A DNA stretch of 35,337 nt from Cohaesibacter celericrescens (GTDB taxonomy: Bacteria; Pseudomonadota; Alphaproteobacteria; Rhizobiales; Cohaesibacteraceae), in the NCBI RefSeq assembly GCF_002866925.1, contig NZ_PKUQ01000004.1, forward strand, positions 1 to 35,337. Direction: 5' to 3'. Shown here in pieces: positions 18,856-27,694 of this stretch (position 1 is its first letter; every line of letters begins with the position of its first letter). Position numbers and translations under genes: made by a program. The notes under the pieces were generated by a model. That model saw only the letters and a program-made list of their open reading frames with translations, made no database searches and was not told where the DNA came from.

Positions 18856-19521
18856 ATGAGTCTGAAGCTGTTTATTTTTGATTGCGACGGGACGATTGTG
18901 GATAGCCAGCATGTGATCGTCGAGGGCATGGATCATGCGTTCGGGGTAAATGACATGCAGGCCCCGACTGCGGCTGCCACCCGATCCATCATTGGTCTTT
19001 CTTTGCCGCTAGCAATTGAAATGCTTGCCCCCGACATCTCAATCGAACGTCGCGACATTTTGGTTGAAAGCTACAAAGATCATGTGATCTCACAACGTGA
19101 ATCCGGGAGCACTCAAGAGTCGCTTTATGACGGTGCGCGAGAGGTCATCGAGGCATTGTCCCAGCAGGATGATGTGCTGCTGGGTATTGCTACGGGAAAA
19201 GCCTATCGCGGTGTATTGCATATGTTTGATGTCTGTGGGTGGCATGATCACTTCGTTACGGTGCAAACTGCGGACAGAGCGCCGTCCAAACCCAATCCGG
19301 GCATGATTTTGCAAGCGATGGCGCAGACCGGTGTCGGACCAGATAGCACCTATATGATTGGCGACACCAGCTATGATATGGAAATGGCCGTCAATGCGGG
19401 CGTGACGGGTGTCGGTGTGACTTGGGGCTACCATAGCGATGACATTTTAACCGGTGCCGGCGCTCATCATATGGTGGATGATTACAAGGCACTGCACACT
19501 CTGCTAAACAGCTTTTCATAA
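18856..19521 (+). CDS. HAD-superfamily hydrolase, phosphoglycolate phosphatase-like
   Basis: Haloacid dehalogenase-type phosphatase of the Gph/PGP subgroup. The ATG at 18856 is preferred over an in-frame upstream start because the protein then begins MSLKLFIFDCDGTIVDSQ, with the nucleophile Asp9 and acid/base Asp11 at the usual distance. It has 221 residues. Motif II is IATGKAYRG and the metal-binding motif is MIGDTSYDMEMAVNAG near residue 172. The helical cap lies between. Its substrate is not certain; in Rhizobiales-like genomes it often sits between rluC and the ATP12 gene, as here. Confidence 0.85.
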   Translation: MSLKLFIFDCDGTIVDSQHVIVEGMDHAFGVNDMQAPTAAATRSIIGLSLPLAIEMLAPDISIERRDILVESYKDHVISQRESGSTQESLYDGAREVIEALSQQDDVLLGIATGKAYRGVLHMFDVCGWHDHFVTVQTADRAPSKPNPGMILQAMAQTGVGPDSTYMIGDTSYDMEMAVNAGVTGVGVTWGYHSDDILTGAGAHHMVDDYKALHTLLNSFS

Positions 19522-19548
19522 ATCAACAGAGCGCATGAGGGCATTAGT

Positions 19549-20400
19549 ATGGCTGATAATGACAACAAAAAAGACGATGACGTTCAGCCCTTGTTTGGAG
19601 ACTTTGTGCCCGGTCAACAGGACAGCACTCAGAATCCAATGATGCGTGCCAAAGAGATGATGAAAGGGCCGCTGCCCAAGCGTTTTTATAAAGATGTGAG
19701 CATCGATGAGACGTTGGGCGATGACGGTAGATTGTCTTTTCGAGTGCTGCTGGATGGGCGCCCGATCCGTAGTCCGGCGAAAAATGTTATTTCTGTTCCC
19801 AAACGTTCCATTGCTGAAGCCCTTCAATCCGAGTGGAACGCCCAGAAAACCGAGATAAATCCAGCTGCGATGCCGCTTACGCGCTTGATCAATTCCACTA
19901 TCGACGGGGTTGAGGTTGCACGCCAAGCGATGATCGATGAGATGATCGCTTATCTCCATCATGATTTTATCTGCTATCCGGCGAGCCATCCGGAGAGACT
20001 GGTTGAACGGCAGAAAATTCATTGGCTTCCCGTGCTCGACTGGGCAGAAGAGGCTCTGGGGGGGCGTTTTGTGCAGGCAAGCGGTATCACATCTATCGAG
20101 CAGTCGCCAATCATGGGGGAACGGCTTCGCTCCCTGTGGGCTAATCTTGATATCTTTCAGTTGGCCGCTGTCCACGCCATTATGACAATTTCCGGTTCCT
20201 CTCTGTTGGTCTTTGCTTTTTGGAAAGGTTTTCTGGATGATACCGCCACGTGGAATGCCGCGATGGTGGATGAGGATTGGAATGTCGAGAAATGGGGCGA
20301 AGATGATGAAGCAACAAAGCGGCGGGCGTTTCGCTTGCAGGATTATACTGCGGCTGTGTTGGTGATTGAAGCGTTTCGGACGCAAGCCGATCTTGATTGA
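19549..20400 (+). CDS. ATP12-family F1-ATPase assembly chaperone
   Basis: ATP12 chaperones bind free F1 alpha subunit and assist alpha3beta3 assembly; they occur in mitochondria and Alphaproteobacteria. It has 283 residues. The N-terminal block KRFYKDVSIDE leads to LLDGRPIRSPAKNVISVP, then the conserved ALQSEWNAQKTEINPAAMPL with TRLINSTIDG. Later DEMIAYLHHDFICYPASHPE and WDWAEE-like segments also fit. The start ATG at 19549 leaves 27 nt after the phosphatase gene. No atp genes are nearby in the window. Confidence 0.9.
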   Translation: MADNDNKKDDDVQPLFGDFVPGQQDSTQNPMMRAKEMMKGPLPKRFYKDVSIDETLGDDGRLSFRVLLDGRPIRSPAKNVISVPKRSIAEALQSEWNAQKTEINPAAMPLTRLINSTIDGVEVARQAMIDEMIAYLHHDFICYPASHPERLVERQKIHWLPVLDWAEEALGGRFVQASGITSIEQSPIMGERLRSLWANLDIFQLAAVHAIMTISGSSLLVFAFWKGFLDDTATWNAAMVDEDWNVEKWGEDDEATKRRAFRLQDYTAAVLVIEAFRTQADLD

Positions 20401-20614
20401 TAGGGTGTCGGTCTGATGCGGGTCTCTTCGTCACCTGTCCTTTCGATGTCTGCTAATTATCAAACGATATTTTCCTACTACTTTAGCCCGCTTTTTTTCT
20501 AAAAAACTGGCCTTTTCTCTTGCTGCCTCGTCCCATCGGCCATCTGTTTGAGATGCCTGATATGTGTTACCCCTTAAGGGATCAAACGCATTATGCAAGG
20601 AAGGCTTCTTATTC
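20401..20614. promoter_or_regulatory. Gap before pccB
   Basis: This 214-nt region has no supported gene. It contains a perfect 10-bp palindrome CCCTTAAGGG at 20571-20580, and the pccB ribosome binding site AAGGAAGG near 20597. No convincing -35/-10 pair was seen, but pccB is likely transcribed from here. Confidence 0.3.
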
Positions 20615-22147
20615 ATGTCACAGATCCTGGAAGACCTTGAAAAACGTCGCGGGCAGGCCCTTATCGGTGGTGGCCAAAAGCGTATTGACGCACAGCATGC
20701 ACGCGGAAAACTCACCGCCCGCGAGCGCGTTGACGCATTTCTTGATGAGAATTCATTCGAGGAATTTGATATGTTTGTGCAGCATAATTGCACCGATTTC
20801 GGCATGAAAGATGTCAAGATGCCAGGCGATGGCGTGGTGACCGGTTGGGGAACTGTCAATGGTCGCATCGTCTATATCTTTGCCAAGGATTTTACCGTTC
20901 TTGGCGGATCCTTATCGTGGACCCATGCGCAAAAGATTATCAAAATACAGGATATGGCACTGAAGAACCGGGCGCCGATCATCGGGCTTTTTGATGCTGG
21001 AGGTGCTCGCATTCAGGAAGGCGTTGATGCTTTGGGTGGCTATGGTGAAGTGTTCCAGCGCAACGTATTGGCCTCAGGAGTCATCCCGCAGATTTCGGTG
21101 ATCATGGGGCCATGTGCCGGGGGGGATGTTTATTCTCCCGCCATGACTGATTTTATTTTTATGGTGCGGGATCGCTCCTACATGTTTGTAACCGGTCCTG
21201 ATGTGGTCAAGACGGTGACTAACGAGGATGTCACCTCTGAAGAACTGGGTGGGGCTTCCGTCCATACCACCAAATCGTCCATCGCTGACGGTGCTTATGA
21301 CGATGATATCGAAGCTTTGTTGCAGATGCGGCGGTTGATTGATTTTTTACCAGCCAACAATCAGGCCGACGCACCAGAGCTTGATACTTATGATGCCTGG
21401 GATCGGGCCGATGCGTCACTGGATAGTTTGGTTCCGGACAATCCCAATAAAGCTTATGATATGAAAGAGCTGATCCTGAAGACGGTGGATGAAGGAGACT
21501 TTTTCGAGATTCAGGAAGCCTTTGCTCAAAATATTATCACCGGCTTTGGTCGCGTTGATGGACGAACGGTCGGCTTTGTGGCCAACCAGCCGATGGTGCT
21601 TTCTGGGGTTTTGGATAGTGACTGCTCGCGCAAAGCTGCGCGTTTCGTTCGGTTTTGTGATGCATTCAACATTCCGATCGTTACTTTTGTCGATGTGCCC
21701 GGCTTTTTGCCCGGCACAGATCAGGAATATGGTGGCCTCATAAAGCATGGTGCCAAGCTGCTGTTTGCCTATGCGGAAGCGACGGTGCCCAAGGTTACTG
21801 TGATCACCCGCAAGGCCTATGGGGGGGCCTATGATGTGATGGGTTCCAAGCATTTGCGTGGGGATATGAATTTCGCATGGCCCAGTGCGCAGATCGCTGT
21901 GATGGGGTCCAAAGGGGCGGTCGAGATCATTTTCCGTAAGGATATGGATGATCCGGCAAAAATCGCTGAACGCACTCAGGATTATGAAAGGCGCTTTCTG
22001 TCGCCCTTTGTGGCGGCGGAGCGCGGGTTTGTCGATGAGATTATCATGCCGCGGTCAACCCGTAGCAAGGTGACGCGTGCTTTGCGGATGTTACGCAATA
22101 AAAAGCTGGAAAACCCTTGGAAAAAGCACGACAACATCCCGTTGTAA
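20615..22147 (+). CDS. pccB: Propionyl-CoA carboxylase beta subunit (carboxyltransferase)
   Basis: Transfers CO2 from carboxybiotin to propionyl-CoA, giving methylmalonyl-CoA. The ATG at 20615 is chosen because it follows AAGGAAGG and gives [20 protein letters not shown], the usual start; the frame is open 17 codons further. It has 510 residues. The crotonase-like halves are clear: [20 protein letters not shown] and [17 protein letters not shown] in the first half, [16 protein letters not shown] and [16 protein letters not shown] in the second. The C-terminal [19 protein letters not shown] is typical. The alpha subunit lies 2.1 kb on, beyond a folate operon on the opposite strand. Confidence 0.96.
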   Translation: MSQILEDLEKRRGQALIGGGQKRIDAQHARGKLTARERVDAFLDENSFEEFDMFVQHNCTDFGMKDVKMPGDGVVTGWGTVNGRIVYIFAKDFTVLGGSLSWTHAQKIIKIQDMALKNRAPIIGLFDAGGARIQEGVDALGGYGEVFQRNVLASGVIPQISVIMGPCAGGDVYSPAMTDFIFMVRDRSYMFVTGPDVVKTVTNEDVTSEELGGASVHTTKSSIADGAYDDDIEALLQMRRLIDFLPANNQADAPELDTYDAWDRADASLDSLVPDNPNKAYDMKELILKTVDEGDFFEIQEAFAQNIITGFGRVDGRTVGFVANQPMVLSGVLDSDCSRKAARFVRFCDAFNIPIVTFVDVPGFLPGTDQEYGGLIKHGAKLLFAYAEATVPKVTVITRKAYGGAYDVMGSKHLRGDMNFAWPSAQIAVMGSKGAVEIIFRKDMDDPAKIAERTQDYERRFLSPFVAAERGFVDEIIMPRSTRSKVTRALRMLRNKKLENPWKKHDNIPL

Positions 22148-22157
22148 TAACAAGGCG

Positions 22158-22184
22158 CGGTGCATCACAATTGGTGTTGCACCG
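22158..22184. terminator. Hairpin between convergent pccB and folK
   Basis: CGGTGCA (22158-22164) pairs with TGCACCG (22178-22184); inside it CAC pairs with GTG after one mismatch. It begins 10 nt after the pccB stop and lies 47 nt beyond the folK end. It could serve as a terminator for both strands, but the U-run is poor (GTTCTTGG). Confidence 0.5.
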
Positions 22185-22231
22185 TTCTTGGCGCATGAAG
22201 TTTATACGTAGCTGCGAACCTGTTGGTTGGC

Positions 22232-22744
22232 TTATCCTGGGGTCGCAGGTGGGTCCATAAGCTTGATACCGGAGATATCCAGATTTTGCAGCATGGCTGC
22301 GATTGATTTGCCATTGAGCTGAAAATCAGCGGCGATGTCGCGCAATGGAATCAGGACAAAGGCACGGTTTTCTATTTCGGGATGGGGCAGGGATAGATTG
22401 TCTTCTTGCACAACCAGATCGCCGTAGGTGAGAATGTCAATATCAATGGTCCGAGGGCCCCAGCGCTCTTCGCGTTTGCGCCCCATGCGGGTCTCGATAT
22501 CAAGGCAGGCTGCCAATAAGTCCTGAGGAGAAAGAGTCGTCACCAGTCTGGCACAGGCGTTGATAAACTCAGCCTGATCTGTTTTGCCCCACGGCGGTGT
22601 TTTGTAATAGGGCGAGCGCGTGGTGACCGATATACCCGGCTGGGATGAAAGATTAAACAGGGCGTCTTCAATTGTCACCGATGGGTCGCCGATGTTGCCT
22701 CCGAGGCTAATGAACACTTCAATCTCAGACCGGTCCTTGTTCAT
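22232..22744 (-). CDS. folK: 2-amino-4-hydroxy-6-hydroxymethyldihydropteridine pyrophosphokinase (HPPK)
   Basis: Transfers pyrophosphate from ATP to hydroxymethyl-dihydropterin, the step before dihydropteroate synthase. It has 170 residues. The N-terminal FISLGGNIGDP (about residues 11-21) and the signature RWGPRTIDIDIL near residue 94 with its metal-binding Asp pair are clear, as is LPHPEIENRAFVLIPL. It overlaps the end of folB by four bases, so the folP-folB-folK operon is coupled. Confidence 0.96.
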   Translation of the reverse strand: MNKDRSEIEVFISLGGNIGDPSVTIEDALFNLSSQPGISVTTRSPYYKTPPWGKTDQAEFINACARLVTTLSPQDLLAACLDIETRMGRKREERWGPRTIDIDILTYGDLVVQEDNLSLPHPEIENRAFVLIPLRDIAADFQLNGKSIAAMLQNLDISGIKLMDPPATPG

Positions 22745-23115
22745 TTTATATAGTCCTTACGCGTTCGTTTGATTTCGACGGCGATGTCTTTGACGATAGC
22801 GGCTATCGGGGCTGCTGGTTTACGGACACGTACGCGCACCTTTTGCAGCTTGTCCATGTTGGTCAAAAGATCTTTTGCAACGGCTTCTGCCAGTGCTTCA
22901 ATCAAATTAAAACGCTTGTTCAAAACAATGTTTTCCACTCGTTTGGCTATATGATCATAGCGCACGGTGTCATTTTCATCGTCGCTTATGCCAGCAGGGC
23001 GCAGATCGGTGTAGCAATCGAGATCAAAATAGAAACGCTGACCAAGGCTGGCCTCTTCCTGATAAACGCCATGATAGGCAAAGAAAGCCAGATCTCGGAG
23101 GATGATGCGATCCAT
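22741..23115 (-). CDS. folB: Dihydroneopterin aldolase
   Basis: Cleaves dihydroneopterin to hydroxymethyl-dihydropterin and glycolaldehyde. It has 124 residues, typical of the family. It starts MDRIILRDLAFFAYHGVYQE with the HGV motif, and VRVRKPAAPI near residue 105 carries the conserved Lys. It lies 3 nt after folP and overlaps folK by four bases. Confidence 0.95.
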   Translation of the reverse strand: MDRIILRDLAFFAYHGVYQEEASLGQRFYFDLDCYTDLRPAGISDDENDTVRYDHIAKRVENIVLNKRFNLIEALAEAVAKDLLTNMDKLQKVRVRVRKPAAPIAAIVKDIAVEIKRTRKDYIK

Positions 23116-23118
23116 GGT

Positions 23119-23994
23119 TTAGCTCCGCTGATGTTTGCAAATGGCATCGGCAACGGCCAATGCGTCCTTGTGGGCGGCGACGTCATGCACTCGAAATATA
23201 GCAGCTCCCTTCATCAATGCGATAACATTTGATGCAACGGTGCCATGCAGTCTGTCCTGAGGTTCCCTGCCGGTTATACTGCCGATAAACCGCTTGCGGG
23301 ACGTGCCAATCAGCAGGGGATAGCCCCATTTGCACAATTCTTCAAGGCGAGAGAGGATGTTGATGCAGTCTTCTGCGGATTTCCCAAAGCCAATTCCGGG
23401 ATCAAGGATAATGCGGTCTTCCTTCAAACCAGCTGCCAGCGCGATCTCGATGGATTTGTCAAAGAAATCCTTCATCTGGATGATGAGATCAATACCAGCC
23501 ACGGATTGATTTTCCCAATGGTTGATAATGACAGGTGCTTGATGCTCAGCGGCGGCCTTGGCGATGTCAGGCTCGCGCTGTAGGCCCCAGACGTCATTGA
23601 CGATGTGTGCCCCCGCTTCCAGTGCAGCCGCCGCGACGCGGGCTTTGTAGGTGTCTATGGATAGAACACAGCCAAGGTCCTCGGCTGCAATGGCGCGGAT
23701 TGCGGGAAGAACTCGGGCCAATTCTTCCTGTTCGGATACAAGGCTTGCGTCTGGCCGGGTTGATTCTCCGCCAATGTCCAGAATATGAGCCCCTTGGGTA
23801 GCAAGATCGACAGCGTGAGCAACAGCATCATTCTGCAAAAGAAATTGACCACCATCTGAGAAAGAATCGGGCGTGACATTGACGATACCCATGATGAGAG
23901 GCGTGGTATGCGGACGCCAATTGAGAGGGCCGAGGCTTCTGTTTTTTACAAGATTTTGCACCGACTGCATTCCTTTTTTGATCCGAGGTGGCAT
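23119..23994 (-). CDS. folP: Dihydropteroate synthase
   Basis: Condenses pterin pyrophosphate with p-aminobenzoate; the target of sulfonamides. It has 291 residues. The motif GIVNVTPDSFSDGG lies at about residues 36-49. Further signatures are LDIGGESTRPDA, ILDPGIGFGKSAEDC and LIGTSRKRFIGS. The first Met at 23994 and another eight codons later are both possible starts; I keep the longer one. First gene of the minus-strand folate operon, divergent from pccA across a 268-nt AT-rich gap. Confidence 0.95.
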   Translation of the reverse strand: MPPRIKKGMQSVQNLVKNRSLGPLNWRPHTTPLIMGIVNVTPDSFSDGGQFLLQNDAVAHAVDLATQGAHILDIGGESTRPDASLVSEQEELARVLPAIRAIAAEDLGCVLSIDTYKARVAAAALEAGAHIVNDVWGLQREPDIAKAAAEHQAPVIINHWENQSVAGIDLIIQMKDFFDKSIEIALAAGLKEDRIILDPGIGFGKSAEDCINILSRLEELCKWGYPLLIGTSRKRFIGSITGREPQDRLHGTVASNVIALMKGAAIFRVHDVAAHKDALAVADAICKHQRS

Positions 23995-24262
23995 GACGTG
24001 TCATATCATTATTATGAATTCATGCTGAACTTTTGTATCTGTTGCCAATCTTTATGGTAAATTTGAATATTATACTAAAGTTTTGACTGTTTTATTCAGT
24101 CTATTGTCAAATAAAATAGTTCGAAAGTTTAATTTTTGTATTCTAAATTATAAGAATACTGGATTTATTGATTGTGGTTCTCCCTTAGTCCGAGTTGTGC
24201 TTCCTTTGTACTGGTAATACGACTTGTTTGGTCTGATAAACCCCGCAACAAGCAGGATCGTC
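23995..24262. promoter_or_regulatory. AT-rich divergent region between folP and pccA
   Basis: This region is much more AT-rich than its neighbours and must hold the promoters of both directions. It has a nested inverted repeat: TTTGAC (24082-24087) with GTCAAA (24106-24111), and inside it GACTG (24085-24089) with CAGTC (24097-24101). A perfect TATAAT is on the minus strand at 24068-24073, but without a good -35 box. The repeat could be an operator for pccA or folP. Confidence 0.45.
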
Positions 24263-26299
24263 ATGTTCACAAAGATATTGATAGCAAACCGCGGTGAGAT
24301 TGCCTGCCGTGTGATTAAAACGGCTCAAAAGATGGGAATCAAGACGGTTGCTGTATATTCTGATGCAGATGCGAATGCATTGCATGTGGAAATGGCGGAT
24401 GAGGCCGTCCATATCGGCCCTTCTGCGGCAGCAGATTCCTATTTGCTTGCTGATAAAATCATACAGGCCTGCAAAGAGACCGGCGCAGATGCCGTGCATC
24501 CCGGTTATGGATTTCTATCTGAAAATTCCGCCTTTTGTGAGGCTTTGTCTGCTGAAGGGATCGCATTTATCGGACCTCCGACAAAGGCTATTCAGGCCAT
24601 GGGTGACAAGATCGAGTCCAAAAAATTTGCGCTTGATGCTCGTGTGTCGACCGTGCCCGGTCATATGGGGGTAATTGCCGACGAGAAAGAAGCCGTCAAA
24701 ATCTCGAATGAAATCGGTTATCCGGTGATGATCAAGGCATCTGCGGGCGGTGGCGGAAAGGGCATGCGGATTGCTTGGAATGATACAGAGGCTCGTGACG
24801 GTTTCGGGCAGGCCAAGTCTGAGGCCAAATCGTCTTTTGGAGATGATCGCTGCTTCATTGAAAAATTTGTCGTTGGTCCTCGGCATATCGAGATTCAGGT
24901 GCTGGCGGATAAAAGCGGCCATGCGGTTTATCTCAATGAACGGGAATGCTCCCTACAGCGCCGCAATCAAAAAGTTATCGAGGAAGCTCCGTCTTCTTTC
25001 CTTGATCCCGCAACGCGCAAAGCTATGGGCGAACAGGCTGTTGCTCTTGCTAATGCCGTTGGATATTTTTCCGCAGGGACGGTGGAATTCATCGTCGACA
25101 ATGACAAGAATTTCTTTTTCCTAGAAATGAACACTCGCCTACAGGTGGAGCATCCCGTCACGGAGCTGATCACCGGCATTGACCTTGTTGAACAGATGAT
25201 CCGTATTGCGTATGGAGAAGATCTGAGGATCAAGCAGGACGATGTTGGTATCAATGGTTGGGCGATCGAATCGCGCATTTATGCTGAAGACCCTTTTCGA
25301 AACTTCCTGCCCTCCATCGGTCGGCTGGTTGATTATCAGCCGCCGGCAGAAGGCACTATTGATGGATTGACTATACGCAATGACACAGGGGTTGTTCCCG
25401 GGTCTGAGATCTCGATGTTTTATGATCCGATGGTTGCCAAACTTTGCACCCATGGGCCTACGCGTGAAGCCGCGATTGCGCATATGTCCAAAGCGCTTGA
25501 TGCCTTTATTATCGATGGTATCGAGCATAATCTTGCTTTTCTGACCTCGTTGATGGTGCATCCGAAATGGAAAGCTGGGGACATCACAACAGCGTTCATT
25601 GCTGATGAATATCCTGACGGGTTTCAAGGCAATCAACTGGATCAACAGACCGAATGGGCGTTGGCCTGTGTTGCTATGTCAATGGAACTGGTGAAACAGG
25701 ATCGCCGTGGTCACCTCAAAAGTGGGCGCGAAACGGACGATGCTAAAATGCATCAGCATTGGGTTGCCGCTTTCTCCAAGGAAAACCGCATTGAGCTGGA
25801 ATTCTGCGGTGGGATGCCGTCAACGCCTATTGAAATGGAAATGCGTTTGCCGGATCGACGCATCATCAGTGTGAAGTCCAACTGGGTTCCGGGCCAAAAA
25901 CTATGGCGCGGATCTGTGGATGGGCGCGAAATTATCGTACAGGTGCGCCCGGGTCTCAATTCTTACCGTCTTGTGCATGCAGGAGTGCAAGAGGAGGTGA
26001 AGGTCATGCGCCCCCACGTTGCAAAGCTGGAAAAGATGTTGCCCGTTCGCGTTCCGCCGGACACGTCCAACCTTCTGCTGTGTCCAATGCCGGGACTTGT
26101 TGTGTCCATTGCTGTGAAGGAAGGACAAACCGTTCAGGCAGGGGAGGCTCTGGTGACGGTGGAAGCCATGAAAATGGAGAATGTTTTGCGGGCTGATCGT
26201 GATCTGGTCGTGTCCAAGATCCAAGCTGCACCCGGAGAGAGCCTGGCTGTGGATGCTGTCATCATGGAATTTGAAGATGTATCAGTCGAATATTTATAA
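24263..26299 (+). CDS. pccA: Propionyl-CoA carboxylase alpha subunit (biotin carboxylase + BCCP)
   Basis: Carboxylates its own biotin with ATP and bicarbonate and passes CO2 to PccB. The ATG at 24263 is used because it gives MFTKILIANRGEIACRVIKT and follows AGGA; the frame is open 13 codons upstream. It has 678 residues: biotin carboxylase N-domain (1-110), ATP-grasp with AGGGGKGM at 161-168 and EMNTRLQVEHP at 288-298, C-terminal carboxylase domain (to about 440), the PCC-type BT domain, then BCCP. The biotinyl Lys is residue 637 in EAMKMEN. Shares a bidirectional terminator with the minus-strand pilin gene. Confidence 0.96.
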   Translation: MFTKILIANRGEIACRVIKTAQKMGIKTVAVYSDADANALHVEMADEAVHIGPSAAADSYLLADKIIQACKETGADAVHPGYGFLSENSAFCEALSAEGIAFIGPPTKAIQAMGDKIESKKFALDARVSTVPGHMGVIADEKEAVKISNEIGYPVMIKASAGGGGKGMRIAWNDTEARDGFGQAKSEAKSSFGDDRCFIEKFVVGPRHIEIQVLADKSGHAVYLNERECSLQRRNQKVIEEAPSSFLDPATRKAMGEQAVALANAVGYFSAGTVEFIVDNDKNFFFLEMNTRLQVEHPVTELITGIDLVEQMIRIAYGEDLRIKQDDVGINGWAIESRIYAEDPFRNFLPSIGRLVDYQPPAEGTIDGLTIRNDTGVVPGSEISMFYDPMVAKLCTHGPTREAAIAHMSKALDAFIIDGIEHNLAFLTSLMVHPKWKAGDITTAFIADEYPDGFQGNQLDQQTEWALACVAMSMELVKQDRRGHLKSGRETDDAKMHQHWVAAFSKENRIELEFCGGMPSTPIEMEMRLPDRRIISVKSNWVPGQKLWRGSVDGREIIVQVRPGLNSYRLVHAGVQEEVKVMRPHVAKLEKMLPVRVPPDTSNLLLCPMPGLVVSIAVKEGQTVQAGEALVTVEAMKMENVLRADRDLVVSKIQAAPGESLAVDAVIMEFEDVSVEYL

Positions 26300-26323
26300 G
26301 TATTTGTGATTAAAAGGGAAAAC

Positions 26324-26354
26324 AAAAAGGCTCGATAGTTTGTCGAGACTTTTT
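26324..26354. terminator. Bidirectional intrinsic terminator between pccA and the pilin gene
   Basis: AAAAAGgCTCGA (26324-26335), a 7-nt loop, TCGAGaCTTTTT (26343-26354). The A/T arms give a U-run on both strands. It lies 24 nt after the pccA stop and directly after the minus-strand pilin stop (26356), so it should serve both convergent genes. Confidence 0.85.
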
Positions 26355-26355
26355 G

Positions 26356-26535
26356 TTAGAATTTGACGCGGGATAGTTCTCTAGATAAATCTGCAAAAGC
26401 CTGCAAAAGATGGGCCTTATATTCATTGGCAGCCATCAGCCATACAAGCCCGAGAATGCCGACCAAGACAAAATATTCTAGGGCAGCGGATCCTTCCTGA
26501 TCTTTTGAAAAATTAGACAGGTGTGACGGGGTCAT
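26356..26535 (-). CDS. Flp-type (type IVb) pilin-like protein, 59 aa
   Basis: Very small gene read by hand on the minus strand: ATG at 26535, TAA at 26358-26356, 59 residues. It starts MTPSHLSNFSKDQEG, then the prepilin-type site G|SAALEY at residues 15-21, with Glu at +5 and Tyr at +6 after the cut, as in Flp pilins. A hydrophobic stretch VLVGILGLVWLMAA follows (about 23-36), then an amphipathic tail. Flp pilins are normally 50-70 residues and are processed by a TadV/CpaA peptidase; no tad/cpa gene is in the window. GAGAGG upstream is a possible ribosome binding site. It could also be a TadE-like minor pseudopilin. Confidence 0.72.
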   Translation of the reverse strand: MTPSHLSNFSKDQEGSAALEYFVLVGILGLVWLMAANEYKAHLLQAFADLSRELSRVKF

Positions 26536-26833
26536 GGCGCCCTCTCAGGTTGTTAGTGCAGGTTATTTATAGATTAACAAAACCATAATGGATACAACTT
26601 TACGTATTTTGATGGGCAGGTGGTTAATATCCAAGGTGGTGATTGGTGGAAATGCTCATGGTGGCTGCCTGATGATTGGAATCTGACGCCCAAACCACTA
26701 GACATTCTTGGGTGGGTGAAATTATCAAAACCTTTGAATGGCTTAGCGTGTAAGTCTTCAGAAGTAGGAGGGATTCACATGCTTCGTTCTGTCCACTCGT
26801 GTACCTGAAACAGCAAATCGCTTTGCGTTGGGA
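26536..26833. other. Gap between the pilin gene and lipB
   Basis: This 298-nt stretch shows no gene I can support. It holds a GGTGG/TGATTGG-rich patch near 26630-26690. A perfect AGGAGG (26766-26771) stands 7 nt before an ATG-led 9-codon frame (26779-26808, + strand), but there is no gene downstream on that strand. The pilin promoter should be in the 26536-26620 part; no clear boxes were seen. Confidence 0.4.
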
Positions 26834-27559
26834 CTATTTTGTGGTTTGGCCAAATAGCAATTCAAATTCCTCACGCAAGGTCACATCAACATCCGTCATG
26901 GTGACGGGATAGCCCAGATCGACGAAACTGGTGACACCATGTTGAGCGATGCCACAGGGAATGATTCCGCTGTAATGGTCAAGCTCCGGCTCGATATTGA
27001 TGCTGATGCCGTGAAATGTGACCCATTTGCGGAGTCGAATACCAATCGCTGCAATTTTATCTTCCACGTCCGGGCCTTTTTCAGGCCGAGCCACCCAAAC
27101 CCCGACGCGGTCCTCTCGTCGTTCACCTTTGATGTTGTGGGCGGCGAGGCTGTTGATGATCCAAGCTTCCAGTGTGGCAACAAACAGACGAACATCCTGT
27201 TTGCGTCGCTTCAGATCAAGCATCACATAGGCAATCCGTTGACCCGGGCCGTGATAGGTATATTGTCCGCCACGGCCGGTTTGAAAAACATCAAAGCGGT
27301 CTGGGGCTACCAGATCAGCCTCATTTGCGCTGGTGCCTGCGGTGTATAGCGGAGGGTGCTCCAGTAGCCAGACACATTCATTGGCTTCACCCCGTGCGAT
27401 TGCATCAATTCTCTGTTCCATAAAGGCCTGCGCCTCCAGGTAAGGGACGGGGGCATCGGATATCAACCAGTCTACCGGTGTGTCCGATTTAGCGAACATC
27501 AGCGATTGCTTGTCTGGAGTTTCAAATATGTTGGTGCGGTCTAGGCGGGTCTGGCTCAT
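26834..27559 (-). CDS. lipB: Octanoyltransferase LipB
   Basis: Transfers octanoyl from octanoyl-ACP to lipoyl domains of 2-oxoacid dehydrogenases and the glycine cleavage H protein. It has 241 residues from the first ATG; a second Met at residue 21 would give a length nearer the family average, so the start is uncertain. [12 protein letters not shown] is at residues 96-107, Lys168 in [12 protein letters not shown] and the acyl-thioester Cys202 in GIIPCGI are the key catalytic residues. It is divergent from the fliN-like gene. Confidence 0.95.
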   Translation of the reverse strand: MSQTRLDRTNIFETPDKQSLMFAKSDTPVDWLISDAPVPYLEAQAFMEQRIDAIARGEANECVWLLEHPPLYTAGTSANEADLVAPDRFDVFQTGRGGQYTYHGPGQRIAYVMLDLKRRKQDVRLFVATLEAWIINSLAAHNIKGERREDRVGVWVARPEKGPDVEDKIAAIGIRLRKWVTFHGISINIEPELDHYSGIIPCGIAQHGVTSFVDLGYPVTMTDVDVTLREEFELLFGQTTK

Positions 27560-27694
27560 TTGGTCTTCGATCTGTGGTCAAGCTAAAGGAGAAGAGGCTA
27601 AGAGGAATCTTATTAATGTTTCGTTTACCTTAAAGAGTAACACTCCGTTAATAACTCACATAGTCGATCCGTGGCCAACACGGAAGGGTGAAGC
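27560..27694. promoter_or_regulatory. Divergent gap between lipB and the fliN-like gene
   Basis: This 135-nt gap must hold the start signals for both directions. It is AT-rich in 27610-27660 with TTAAAG and GTTAATAAC segments, but I could not assign a well-spaced promoter. GGAAGGG at 27682-27688 is the likely fliN ribosome binding site. Confidence 0.3.

Noticed and set aside
24042..24076. TTGCCA ... TATACT as a pccA promoter
   Set aside because: The spacer is 23 nt, too long for a normal sigma-70 promoter.
26588..26686. Short + strand frame starting MDTTLRILMGRW
   Set aside because: It has only 32 codons, no ribosome binding site and no similarity that I recognise.
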